Source: Agrobacterium sp. a22-2
GTDB lineage: Bacteria > Pseudomonadota > Alphaproteobacteria > Rhizobiales > Rhizobiaceae
Direction of reading: 5' to 3'
DNA length: 64,000 bases
Assembly: GCF_012276985.1 (NCBI RefSeq)
Contig: NZ_JAAXMM010000008.1
Span: 62,001-126,000 of the forward strand
The notes beneath the pieces were generated by a model, which saw only the letters and a list, made by a program, of their open reading frames with translations, did not search any database and was not told the DNA's origin. Made by a program: the position numbers and the translations under genes. Positions 33,671 to 42,306 of the stretch are shown in pieces; the stretch's first letter is position 1; the number at the start of each line of letters is the position of its first letter.

Positions 33671-34588
33671 ATGGAGAGCACCACGCCCGGACGGCGCGCA
33701 TCAAGCCGTCCTCCGTTCCGCATCCGTATGGAGCAAATTGCCGTTGTTCCGGCGTGGGCCATCTTGTTGATGGCCTATTTCGGGACGCTGATATTCACCG
33801 TGGTCTTGTCCTTTACAAGCTCTCGAGGCTTTCCACAGTTCGATTTTGTGGGATTGTCCCAGTATCGACGGTTGATAGCGACGCCGCGCTGGTCGGTGTC
33901 AGTGGAAAATCTTTTGATTTTCGGCACAGGGTTCATAGTCTGGTGTCTCGTGTTCGGCTTTCTTCTGGCCGTGGTGATGGACAGCCGCATCCGCGGCGAA
34001 GGATTCCTGAGGACCGTCTACCTCTACCCCCATTCCATGTCGTTCGTGGTCACCGGGCTCGCCTGGCAATGGATGTTCAATCCGGCATTGGGTATCCAGT
34101 CGACCGTCAGGGGTTGGGGCTGGGAAACGTTCACGCTGAACTGGCTGACCCGACCGGATCTCGCGATCTATGTCATGATCATTGCCGGAGCGTGGCAATC
34201 GACCGGCCTGATATCCGTCATCCTGCTGGCCGGTCTGCGCGGCGTGGACGCAGATGTCTGGAAGGCGACAAGGGTCGATGGCATACCGACCTGGCAGGTT
34301 TATTTGCGGATCGTGCTGCCGATGATCAGGCCAATGGTCGCCGTCTCCGTCATCATGCTCGCCATCTCCGTGGTCAAGGCCTACGACCTCGTGGTCGCGC
34401 TGACCAATGGCGGCCCGGGAATGTCAACAGAACTCCCGGCTAAGTTCGCAATGGACAACCTCTTTGCCCGCCAGAACATCGGCCTCGCCTCCGCTTCCAT
34501 CACGCTCATCCTTGTAAGCGTCGTCGCCATCGTCGGACCCTGGATGTATTGCGAAGCGCGCAAGGCGAAGAATTCGGGAGGTCACTGA
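33671..34588 (+). CDS. Sugar ABC permease, MalF/UgpA type
   Basis: A 305-aa membrane permease with about six hydrophobic segments. The EAA loop is visible as VWKATRVDGIPTWQVYLRIVLP near residue 197. It overlaps nothing and ends 3 bases before the next permease start. Forms the channel with the partner at 34591. Confidence 0.9.
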   Translation: MESTTPGRRASSRPPFRIRMEQIAVVPAWAILLMAYFGTLIFTVVLSFTSSRGFPQFDFVGLSQYRRLIATPRWSVSVENLLIFGTGFIVWCLVFGFLLAVVMDSRIRGEGFLRTVYLYPHSMSFVVTGLAWQWMFNPALGIQSTVRGWGWETFTLNWLTRPDLAIYVMIIAGAWQSTGLISVILLAGLRGVDADVWKATRVDGIPTWQVYLRIVLPMIRPMVAVSVIMLAISVVKAYDLVVALTNGGPGMSTELPAKFAMDNLFARQNIGLASASITLILVSVVAIVGPWMYCEARKAKNSGGH

Positions 34589-34590
34589 AT

Positions 34591-35502
34591 ATGGATCGTC
34601 AAGCCTCGGCTATGCAGGTCGACCGCAAGCCAATCCCCCGCAGCAGGCCTCGGCTCTTTTCTTCGGGCCGCATTGGACTTTACATCTTCGCCTTCGCGAG
34701 CATGCTGTTTTTCCTTCTGCCCTTTTGGGTCATGCTGGTGACTTCCCTGAAGCCTATGGATGAAATCCGGCTCGGCAATCTCCTGGCGTGGCCCCACAAC
34801 CTGACGTTCCAACCCTGGATCGCGGCGTGGTCGTCGGCCTGCACGGGCCTTGTCTGCGACGGAATTCGCGGCGGCTTCGTCAATTCGGTCCTGATCACCG
34901 TTCCGGCGGTCATCATTTCCGTCCTGTTCGGGGCGATCAACGGTTATGCGATTTCGACATGGAAGCCGCGCGGGGCCGATCTTCTGTTCGGCGGCCTCGT
35001 GCTCGGCGCCTTCATTCCCTACCAGGTCTTCGTCTATCCAATGACCCGCATACTCGCCAATTTCGGCCTGTTCGGTTCGCTGGGCGGTCTGATCGGCATC
35101 CATGTGATCTTTGGGCTGCCCCTGACAACGATGCTCTTTCGCAATTTCTATGCCGGGATGCCCCCCGAGCTCTTCAAGGCGGCGCGTGTCGACGGCGCCG
35201 GGTTCTGGAAGATGTTTGTCTACGTCATGCTCCCCATGTCGATGCCGATCCTCGTGGTAGCCCTGGTGCTGCAGGTGACAGGCATCTGGAACGACTATCT
35301 ACTCGGGCTCATTTTCGGTGGCAGTTCGTATGCGCCGATGACCCTGCAGCTCAACAACATCGTCAATACGGTCGAGGGCGAGCGCAACTACAATATCGAC
35401 ATGGCCGCGACCATCATCACCGCCCTCGTTCCCCTTCTTGTCTATTTTCTCTCGGGCAAGCTCCTGGTTCGCGGAGTAACCGCCGGGGCTGTGAAAGGCT
35501 GA
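34591..35502 (+). CDS. Sugar ABC permease, MalG/UgpE type
   Basis: A 303-aa permease. The EAA loop reads ELFKAARVDGAGFWKMFVYVMLP (near 200) and the end is the GAVKG-type hydrophobic terminus of CUT1 partners. Start at 34591 follows GGGAGGT; an in-frame ATG at 34549 lies within the previous gene. It ends 2 bases before the ATPase start. Confidence 0.9.
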   Translation: MDRQASAMQVDRKPIPRSRPRLFSSGRIGLYIFAFASMLFFLLPFWVMLVTSLKPMDEIRLGNLLAWPHNLTFQPWIAAWSSACTGLVCDGIRGGFVNSVLITVPAVIISVLFGAINGYAISTWKPRGADLLFGGLVLGAFIPYQVFVYPMTRILANFGLFGSLGGLIGIHVIFGLPLTTMLFRNFYAGMPPELFKAARVDGAGFWKMFVYVMLPMSMPILVVALVLQVTGIWNDYLLGLIFGGSSYAPMTLQLNNIVNTVEGERNYNIDMAATIITALVPLLVYFLSGKLLVRGVTAGAVKG

Positions 35503-35504
35503 TC

Positions 35505-36617
35505 ATGATAGAAGCAACCCCCTCCGCTCCCCTGGGAGCCCGCTCCAGCGTCTCGGTTCGCGACCTGACCATTGCCTATGGCGATCTGGAAATCCTGAAA
35601 GAGATGAACCTCGATGTCCGAACCGGTGAGTTTCTGGTTCTGCTCGGACCGTCGGGATGCGGCAAGTCTACACTGCTGAACGCGATCGCGGGGCTGAACG
35701 ACATCCGTTCAGGCCAGATCTGCATCGGCGACGTTGATGTGACCTATGCGGAACCCTCGAAGAGAGGCATCGGCATGGTGTTCCAGTCCTATGCGCTCTA
35801 TCCGAGGATGACGGTCGAGCAGAACATGTCGTTCGGCCTTCGGATGACATCGACGCCGAAAGCCGAAATCGGTGCTCGCGTTGCCGAAGCGGCCCGGATT
35901 TTGCAGCTGGAGCCACTTTTGAAGCGGCGCCCCGCGGAATTGTCTGGAGGCCAGCGACAGCGCGTCGCCATCGGCCGGGCATTGGTCAAGAAAGCCGGGG
36001 TCTTCCTCTTTGACGAACCGCTGTCGAATCTCGATGCGAAGCTGCGTTCCGAACTCAGGGTCGAGTTGAAACGCCTGCATCAGGATCTCGATTCCACGAT
36101 GATCTATGTCACCCATGATCAGATCGAGGCCATGACACTTGGTGACAGGGTTGCCGTCATGAAGGACGGGATCATCCAGCAGCTCGGCACGCCGCATGAA
36201 ATCTACCATCGTCCGGCCAATCGCTTCATCGCATCCTTCATCGGCACACCGGGTATGAATTTCATCGACGGAAAGGTCGAGATAGGCCCTGATGGCGCCT
36301 GTTTCCGATCTGCGGCCGTGGATGTGCCCCTCACGGGATATGAGCCGGCTGGACCTTTTCGCCAAGGTCCGGCCGTCCTGGGGATACGGCCGGAACATAT
36401 CCAACCTGTGCCTGAAGACCTTGGCGGACCGGCAATGTCCGTCACACTGGTTGAGGCCATGGGGCCGGAAACGATCGTTCATGGACGAACCGGAGAAGAC
36501 GCCTTGGCGCTGCGGGTGCCGGGCGAATTCGAGGGAGGTCGGGGGGACGTCCTGCATTTGAGTGTCGCCGCCGCGAAGGTCAATCTCTTCGACACCGCCA
36601 GCGGTCTGCGTCTTTAA
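35505..36617 (+). CDS. Sugar ABC ATPase, MalK/UgpC type
   Basis: A 370-aa ATPase. Walker A GPSGCGKSTLL near residue 47, signature LSGGQRQR, Walker B FLFDEPLSNLD, H-loop YVTHDQIEA and a C-terminal OB-type regulatory domain (VLGIRPEHIQ) are present. It completes a CUT1 importer with the preceding genes. The start at 35505 abuts the permease stop. Confidence 0.92.
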   Translation: MIEATPSAPLGARSSVSVRDLTIAYGDLEILKEMNLDVRTGEFLVLLGPSGCGKSTLLNAIAGLNDIRSGQICIGDVDVTYAEPSKRGIGMVFQSYALYPRMTVEQNMSFGLRMTSTPKAEIGARVAEAARILQLEPLLKRRPAELSGGQRQRVAIGRALVKKAGVFLFDEPLSNLDAKLRSELRVELKRLHQDLDSTMIYVTHDQIEAMTLGDRVAVMKDGIIQQLGTPHEIYHRPANRFIASFIGTPGMNFIDGKVEIGPDGACFRSAAVDVPLTGYEPAGPFRQGPAVLGIRPEHIQPVPEDLGGPAMSVTLVEAMGPETIVHGRTGEDALALRVPGEFEGGRGDVLHLSVAAAKVNLFDTASGLRL

Positions 36618-36651
36618 TCTTCAAAAATACATATCGGAAGAAGTCCTCCAG

Positions 36652-37416
36652 ATGACCATGCTACAACCTTTCTGTTTCCAGATTTTTTCGGCGCGGGAGT
36701 TTCCACCAATTTCCGAGCAGCTTCGTCGTGTGGCCGAAATCGGCTTCCGGGCGATCGAGACCTATCGCGACCTCTATGAAAACCCGGCACAAATGCGAGA
36801 GCTGCTCGATCAATACAATCTCTCCGCTCCGACGGGCCACTTCGCGCTTTCGGCGCTGGAATCAGAGCTTGAGCGCCATATGAAGGCAGCCCGCATTCTC
36901 GGCATCGAAACGATGATAGTGCCTTTCCTGCCTCCCGCCAACCGTGCGACGGACGTCGCCGGTTGGAAGGCGATCGGGGCGCGTCTGGAAGACATGCGCA
37001 GACGCGTGGAGGTGGAAGGCTTCGGCTTTGCCTGGCACAACCACAACTGGGACATGGCTCGGCTGGAGGACGGCAGCACGGCCATCCAACATATCCTGGG
37101 TGAGGAAATGCAGTGGCAAATGGATGTCGCCTGGCTGGCGCGCTCCGGCCAGGACCCGTTCGAATGGATGAGACGATACCACGGACGCATATGCAGTATC
37201 CATTTCAAGGATATGGCCCGCCCGGGCGAAAACGAGGATGAGATGGGCTGGGCCGATCCCGGTGAAGGCATCCTGCCCTGGGATGCGCTCTGGGCTGCGG
37301 CGATCGAGGCCGGCGCAAGCATTTCCGTGGCCGAACACGATATGCCGAAGGACTACGTCCGCTTTGCAAGTAAGGCCATGGCCCAGCTCAGGATTCTCGC
37401 AGGGGAGATCGCGTAA
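36652..37416 (+). CDS. Xylose-isomerase-like TIM-barrel isomerase/epimerase
   Basis: A 254-aa protein of the sugar phosphate isomerase/epimerase (AP_endonuc_2) fold. Metal-binding-type residues are in FAWHNHNWDM, WQMDVAWLA, IHFKDMARPGE and VAEHDMP. Often these act with Gfo/Idh dehydrogenases in inositol or keto-sugar routes. The ATG at 36652 is 34 bases after the ATPase stop, and its stop abuts the next start. Substrate not determinable. Confidence 0.85.
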   Translation: MTMLQPFCFQIFSAREFPPISEQLRRVAEIGFRAIETYRDLYENPAQMRELLDQYNLSAPTGHFALSALESELERHMKAARILGIETMIVPFLPPANRATDVAGWKAIGARLEDMRRRVEVEGFGFAWHNHNWDMARLEDGSTAIQHILGEEMQWQMDVAWLARSGQDPFEWMRRYHGRICSIHFKDMARPGENEDEMGWADPGEGILPWDALWAAAIEAGASISVAEHDMPKDYVRFASKAMAQLRILAGEIA

Positions 37417-38583
37417 ATGATACATCTGGCTCCAATGCGCGTCGGCGTGGTCGGCTGCGGCAGCATCTCCGATATCTATCTTCGCAATGCCCCGCTGTTT
37501 CCGTCGTTCAAGATTGCCGGTGTCGCCGACATCCGGCCAGAGGCTTCCGCTGCAAAGGCGGCGCAATACGGCATCAACTCAATGACTGTGCAGGCGATGA
37601 TGACGCGCGATGACATCGATGCCATCCTCAATCTGACGATCCCGGAAGCGCACGCCCCCATTGCCCTGCAAGCAATCGCAGCCGGCAAGCATGTCTATCT
37701 TGAAAAGCCGCTGGCAACGTCGCTTGCCGATGCGCGCGCCATTCTGGACGCCGCGGCAGAGGCGGGTGTGCGGATAGGTTCAGCGCCGGATACAGTTCTG
37801 GGACCAGGGGTATCGACGGCGCGCGAACTGATCGTCTCGGGGCGTATCGGTCGACCATTGATCGGGACCTCGGCAATGATGAACCATGGCATGGAGGCGC
37901 GTCATCCCAGCCCGGATTTCTTCTTCAAGCCGGGCGGGGGGCCGGTTTTGGACATGGGACCGTACTACGTCGCGCTGATGACGGCACTTCTGGGCGGCGT
38001 TACCGCCGTGGAAGCAAGCGGCCTTATCGGCTTTGCGGAGCGGACAATTACCACGCCCGGAGCGGCCCGTCAGGGAGAGACCATTAGGGTCGAGACCTTT
38101 ACGACGGTGCAGGGGATGCTCTATTTCGAATGTGGAGCTCAGGTCAGTTTTTCCTATAGCTGGGATATCTGGAAGCACAGCCTACCGCCACTCGAACTAC
38201 ACGGAACCGAAGCCTCCCTGCGGATCCCGGATCCCAATTTCTTCGCGGGCAAAATCGAGATTGGCGTAGGACGCGATCCCTGGGAGGAGATCGATACATC
38301 TGCACTGCCGTACGGTGAGCCCAATTATCCCTATCCCGGCATGGCCGGTTTCCCCGACGATGTGAAGCCCTTGTTCGCCAACTATCGCGGTCTGGGCCTC
38401 GCCGACCTCGCCACTTCGATCGCGGCGGACAGACCCCACCGCGCTTCGGGCGAGGTTGCGTTCCATGTGCTGGAAGTTCTGACCGCGATCATGGAGGCCG
38501 CCACCCATGGACGGCGCATCCATATCGTGTCGAAGCTCGGCATGGCGATCCCATCTTCCGAGACTCCGGCATTGTGTGGTTGA
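37417..38583 (+). CDS. Gfo/Idh/MocA-family oxidoreductase
   Basis: A 388-aa NAD(P)-dependent sugar dehydrogenase type. The N-terminal Rossmann motif is MRVGVVGCGSISDIYL (residues 7-22) and the conserved EKP motif appears as VYLEKPLA near residue 94. The C-terminal part has the YYVALMTALLGG and GTEASLRIPD regions. Last gene of the carbohydrate operon, it follows the isomerase without a gap. Together they would oxidise and isomerise the imported sugar. Confidence 0.88.
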   Translation: MIHLAPMRVGVVGCGSISDIYLRNAPLFPSFKIAGVADIRPEASAAKAAQYGINSMTVQAMMTRDDIDAILNLTIPEAHAPIALQAIAAGKHVYLEKPLATSLADARAILDAAAEAGVRIGSAPDTVLGPGVSTARELIVSGRIGRPLIGTSAMMNHGMEARHPSPDFFFKPGGGPVLDMGPYYVALMTALLGGVTAVEASGLIGFAERTITTPGAARQGETIRVETFTTVQGMLYFECGAQVSFSYSWDIWKHSLPPLELHGTEASLRIPDPNFFAGKIEIGVGRDPWEEIDTSALPYGEPNYPYPGMAGFPDDVKPLFANYRGLGLADLATSIAADRPHRASGEVAFHVLEVLTAIMEAATHGRRIHIVSKLGMAIPSSETPALCG

Positions 38584-38618
38584 TCGCGTTTCACATATCT
38601 ATCGGAATCGACAGGGAA

Positions 38619-38900
38619 ATCTATAAATGGCGACACTTGATCGAGAACTTCTTTTGTCTGCGCATCTGGCGCTTGACCGCTTCGGTCACGCCGCGGTTCT
38701 GGCCTGGGGGTATAGACCTTGAAGCGGTGGGTTTTCGGGGCGTTGTGGCCCATGTCTCCGGCGGCGGCGATGATGCGGGAGGCGTCGCGCTAACCTGCGC
38801 CTCGATAGCGGGAATGACGGTTGCCAGCCTGTGGCCGTCATAGGGCTTGCCGAGCAGTGCCTGAATGGGCTCCATTGCAAACATTTCGCTTGGCCTTGAA
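38619..38900 (-). mobile_element. Decayed IS5-type transposase remnant
   Basis: Minus-strand pieces in more than one frame match IS5-family transposase segments: LGKPYDGHRLATVIP near 38850, then GHNAPKTHRFKVYTP near 38750 and VKRQMRRQKK. A plus-strand piece at 38619-38657 reads IYKWRHLIENFFC, the C-terminal motif of another IS5-type transposase. Frameshifts and mixed orientations show that this is a nested, inactive remnant. Confidence 0.65.
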
Positions 38901-38920
38901 GAGGCCTTCCTACACCTCAA

Positions 38921-39190
38921 TCACGCGGTTTTGGCATCGAGATTCTGCGCGAGCCGGGCCACCACCTCGGTGACCGCGCTCGGCCCAATGCCGAAAGCGC
39001 GTTCTACCATGCGAGCCTCTCCACGAATGTCGCCGGTTAGATTGAAAATTGCAGCCTGCCCCTTGCGTAAAGCGCGCATGACCTCGACTCCTTTGATCGT
39101 CGCATAGGCCGTTTTCAACGTCTTGAACCCTCTGACCGGCTTGATCAGCTGTTTCACCACAAGATCACCTCGGCCTGGAAATGCCGCCAC
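38921..39190 (-). mobile_element. IS6100-like transposase C-terminal fragment
   Basis: The minus strand encodes VVKQLIKPVRGFKTLKTAYA, then GVEVMRALRKGQA and MVERAFGIGPSAVTE, a close match in pattern to the C-terminus of the IS6100 transposase. About 85 codons remain; the catalytic part is missing. It is a different IS6-group element from the pair at 14.5 and 30.7 kb. Confidence 0.8.
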
Positions 39191-39470
39191 TTGAACCGAA
39201 GGTCCGCGCAGCGAAATCGCTCATCAAAAGTCTCGCTGAAAATCACCAGCGCTCTTTCCGGCATCAACGGATCTTTCGCAACGGAGCCCCGAAGAGACGG
39301 TGGCTAGGCTCAGCATCTAAATCGACATTGCGGATGGCGGGAGAGAGTTCCGCTTCAGCCATCCGCCCGGATCAATTTCCTGATCTTCGGTCTACTAGGG
39401 AACAGGTCTTCCAGATCTCGACAAGCCGTGCATTTCAGGCGCCGACCACCCGTAGAAAATGCGCTCATCC
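39191..39470. other. Region between IS debris and the DUF983 gene
   Basis: About 280 bases with no recognised gene or RNA; short frames only. It probably includes IS-derived or scrambled sequence. Confidence 0.3.
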
Positions 39471-39851
39471 TCACTCGTCCGCTTTGACCAGCCGTCCCTC
39501 TTCGGCCTTGTAGAAAAACTGGCTTGCGACCAGCCAACCCTTCAGCGGGCGCAGCGGCAATATGCAGGTGAGCGCCATGAACGGTATGGTGACCAGCAGA
39601 TGAGCCCACCAGGCCGGTTCATAGACGATCTCGAACCACACGCCCAGCAGCATGCTCGGCACGCAGGCAAAGCACATGACGAAGAAGGCCGGACCATCCG
39701 CCGGGTCGGCAAAGCCGTAATCCAGGTCACAGATCTCGCAACGGGGCTTGAGGGTCAGGAAGCCATTGAACATATGGCCCTGGCCGCAACGCGGGCAGCG
39801 TCCGCGAATGCCTGTTTCCATCGGCGCAAGGGGCGGGAATTGGTCTTCCAT
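39471..39851 (-). CDS. DUF983 membrane protein
   Basis: A 126-aa protein. The N-terminal part has two CxxC pairs (GRCPRCGQGHMF and PRCEICDLDYG) that look like a small zinc ribbon, then two to three hydrophobic segments (FFVMCFACVPSMLLGV, LLVTIPFMALTCIL). This is the DUF983 arrangement. Function is unknown. Its upstream region (39852-39948) contains an ATTGAATGCA motif also found near the Nit1C promoter. Confidence 0.88.
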   Translation of the reverse strand: MEDQFPPLAPMETGIRGRCPRCGQGHMFNGFLTLKPRCEICDLDYGFADPADGPAFFVMCFACVPSMLLGVWFEIVYEPAWWAHLLVTIPFMALTCILPLRPLKGWLVASQFFYKAEEGRLVKADE

Positions 39852-39948
39852 GGTGAGTCACTCACTTTGTTTCATATTGATTGCATCAATATCAGATATT
39901 GAATGCAGATAATATGCGACAATGTGGCCTGCCGATGAAACGGCAGGA

Positions 39949-41352
39949 TTAGAAGAACGAGCCGGCCATCTCCGGCGAGCCTTCCAGAGCGTGGCCCATG
40001 AATTCCAGGGCACCTTTCAGCTTTTCCCGGGTGATGGAGCCACCCAGGCAGACCCGGACGGCCTCGTCGGGCGTACCCTCGACGGTAAACGCATCGCTGG
40101 CGACGACACCAATGCCGGAATTGCGCATATGGCTGCCGAAGGTGGACCGGGTCCAGCCATTGGTCAGCGGCAGCCAGATGTTGAAGCTGATCGGATCGGC
40201 CCGGTAACTGCCGGCCGGCAGCAGGGCGGCGACAATCTGCTGGCGCGCCGCCGCCTCGGTCCGGATGAAGCGCAGGATGGTGTCGGCCGTGCCATCCTCG
40301 ATCCAGCGCGTCGCCAGCGCCACATTGAGCGGCGAGGCCATGACATTGTTGGCACGCATGGCGCTGACGAAGGGCCAGGCGGATTTGGTATCCGGCGCAA
40401 CGACATAGGCAAGCCTTAGGCCCGCACCGATACATTTGGCCAGTCCGCCGATATGCCAGGTCAGATCGGGCGCCATGGTGGCCAGCGGCGGCGGTGCATG
40501 GACCGGGATGAAACCATAGGCGTCGTCCTCGACGATCGGTACGTGATATTTGCGGGCCACGGCGCAGATTTCCTCCCGCCGCTTTTCCGGCACGGTCAGC
40601 GTCGTGGGGTTCTGCAGGGTGGGGTTGAGATAGATCGCCTTGGGCGAGCGGCTTTTGCAGGCTTCTGCCAACGCGTCCGGGATGACGCCATGTTGGTCCA
40701 TGGCCAGGCCGCAGAGGCTGAGGCGCAGTTGTGCGGCAATCGAGCGAATACCGGGATAGGTGATATTTTCGCACAGCACCGTCTGGCCAGGCTTTGCCAG
40801 GTTGGAGAGGATCGCCAGCAGGGCGGGGTGGGCGCCAGGTGTCACGAATATCCGCTCCTGGGACGGCACCAGGCCGCGACGACTGAGCCAGGCGGCGGCG
40901 GCATCCTTGTCCATCGGCGAGCCGCCAAACCCCTGGTAGCGCAATAGCGACACCAGATTGGTGGCAACAGCTGTGAGCCCCTCCTGCATGCGGGCCAGCA
41001 AGGCCGGGTCGTCGGGCTCCGGCGGCATATTCATGGAAAAATCGATCGCCAGGGTTCGGCGCGGGTCCGGCGCCGCGTCCAGCTGGAAACCGCGCCGCTC
41101 TCGCTCCGCGCCCCCCGTCACAAAGGTGCCGCGCCCGACATGGGAACTGACGAGGCCGCGCTTGTGCGCCTCGACATAGCCGCGCGCCACGGTGGTAAAG
41201 TCGATATTAAGGCGCTTTGCCAGATCCCGCTGCGGCGGCAGGCGGTCGCCGACAACCAGGACGCCGCTGCGCAGATCCATCTCGATCAGGTCGGCGATCG
41301 CCATATAGCGCGGGCTGGTGCTGCGGGTCAGGTCTGGTAGCCATTCTTTCAT
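39949..41352 (-). CDS. MocR-type PLP-dependent transcriptional regulator
   Basis: A 467-aa GntR/MocR protein. The N-terminal winged helix (about residues 10-80) has SPRYMAIADLIEMDLRSG and TVARGYVEAHKRG. The C-terminal domain is aminotransferase-like, with the Lys of GLAKCIGAGLRLAYV expected to bind pyridoxal phosphate. It is divergent from the Nit1C operon and is the likely regulator; ATTGAATG-type direct repeats lie in the shared upstream region. ATG at 41352 is preceded by AGGG. Confidence 0.88.
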   Translation of the reverse strand: MKEWLPDLTRSTSPRYMAIADLIEMDLRSGVLVVGDRLPPQRDLAKRLNIDFTTVARGYVEAHKRGLVSSHVGRGTFVTGGAERERRGFQLDAAPDPRRTLAIDFSMNMPPEPDDPALLARMQEGLTAVATNLVSLLRYQGFGGSPMDKDAAAAWLSRRGLVPSQERIFVTPGAHPALLAILSNLAKPGQTVLCENITYPGIRSIAAQLRLSLCGLAMDQHGVIPDALAEACKSRSPKAIYLNPTLQNPTTLTVPEKRREEICAVARKYHVPIVEDDAYGFIPVHAPPPLATMAPDLTWHIGGLAKCIGAGLRLAYVVAPDTKSAWPFVSAMRANNVMASPLNVALATRWIEDGTADTILRFIRTEAAARQQIVAALLPAGSYRADPISFNIWLPLTNGWTRSTFGSHMRNSGIGVVASDAFTVEGTPDEAVRVCLGGSITREKLKGALEFMGHALEGSPEMAGSFF

Positions 41353-41634
41353 ATCATGCCCTGCGCGATTCTGTACTGTTCCATTGACTGTATATTGTCG
41401 CAGCTGCGCGCTGTCATCAGGAAAGACGTGCGACCGGCTCCGGCGAGCTAATCGATGCGTTTCTTCAACGAAAACCGCCCAAAGCAGCCCAAGTCAAGCG
41501 GAGGTTCGATACCTCGGACCCCGGAAGCCCATAAATTGATCGCAGATTGAACGCATCAAAATCGCGCCATAGCGCTGCAGATTTCGGCAGGCATTTGCCT
41601 TCGGATTCGACAGGCCTTTCTAAATTACCCCTAT

Positions 41635-41656
41635 ATTGAATGCATAATTGAATGTA
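41635..41656. promoter_or_regulatory. Direct-repeat operator candidate for the MocR regulator
   Basis: ATTGAATGCA (41635-41644) and ATTGAATGTA (41647-41656) lie 12 bases apart, on one helix face, about 40 bases upstream of the sigma-54 promoter. A third ATTGAATGCA is at 39898-39907, on the other side of the MocR gene, upstream of DUF983. MocR/PdxR regulators commonly bind direct repeats. Confidence 0.5.
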
Positions 41657-41695
41657 TCTGCTTATTATTTGATCGGATATTGCCAAAAATCAATT

Positions 41696-41710
41696 TGGCA
41701 CGGGCTTTGC
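41696..41710 (+). promoter_or_regulatory. Sigma-54 (RpoN) promoter for the Nit1C operon
   Basis: TGGCACGGGCTTTGC matches the sigma-54 consensus TGGCAC-N5-TTGC with invariant GG (41697-41698) and GC (41709-41710) exactly 10 bases apart. Transcription would start about 41721, some 43 bases before the first gene. It fits nitrogen-limitation control of this cluster. Confidence 0.85.
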
Positions 41711-41763
41711 AATCTTTGAACTGCGCCCCACGAGAGGCTCACGTTCAACCAGAGGAGCGATCC

Positions 41764-42246
41764 ATGCCCGCAGTGACCAAACCGGCCCATGAAAAGGGTG
41801 ACTTCTTCGTCGACTATGAGGAGAAGGTGTTCGAAGACGTCCAGGCCGCGGAGGGCGACAAAGCCCTCATTACTTTCCACACCGTGGCCTTCGAAGGCTC
41901 GATCGGCCTGGTCAACCTGCTGCAGGCCAAGCGGCTGAAGCGCAAGGGCTTTGAGACCTCCGTCCTGCTGTATGGTCCGGGCGTGACGCTCGGTGTACAG
42001 CGCGGCTTCCCCAAACTCGGCGACGAAGCCTTCCCCGGACATCTCAACTTCAACAACCAGATCGCCGGTTTCATGGAAGAGGGCGGCAAGGTCTATGCCT
42101 GCCGGTTCGCGCTGCAGGCGTTGTATGGCCATGGCGAGCCGTCGCTGATCCCCGGCATCAAGCCGATCAGCCCGCTCGATGTGCTCGATTTGATCCTGAT
42201 CCACCGTCGCGACGGCGCCTTCATCCTCGACACCTGGACGCTCTGA
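41764..42246 (+). CDS. MSMEG_0572/Sll0783-family nitrogen starvation response protein
   Basis: A 160-aa protein at the head of the Nit1C cluster. It has a DsrE/YchN-like look ([36 protein letters not shown]) with conserved [10 protein letters not shown] and [10 protein letters not shown]. The cyanobacterial homologue Sll0783 is linked to nitrogen starvation and PHB accumulation. Start at 41764 follows GAGGAG; upstream in-frame ATG at 41680 overlaps the promoter. A strong hairpin follows its stop. Confidence 0.9.
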   Translation: MPAVTKPAHEKGDFFVDYEEKVFEDVQAAEGDKALITFHTVAFEGSIGLVNLLQAKRLKRKGFETSVLLYGPGVTLGVQRGFPKLGDEAFPGHLNFNNQIAGFMEEGGKVYACRFALQALYGHGEPSLIPGIKPISPLDVLDLILIHRRDGAFILDTWTL

Positions 42247-42253
42247 CCCATCA

Positions 42254-42282
42254 GGCGGGGCGCGTGTCGCCCCGCCGCCTTT
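42254..42282 (+). terminator. Hairpin (attenuator) between the first two Nit1C genes
   Basis: GGCGGGGCG (42254-42262) and CGCCCCGCC (42268-42276) form a perfect 9-bp stem with a 5-base loop, then a short T run. Placed inside the operon, it could reduce readthrough so the first gene is expressed most. Confidence 0.6.
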
Positions 42283-42306
42283 TCACCTCAGCCAAAGGAC
42301 CGTGTC

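Noticed and set aside
41500..41535. T-arm-like sequence (GAGGTTCGATACCTC) upstream of Nit1C
   Set aside because: No tRNA acceptor, anticodon or D arm fits around it; probably chance.
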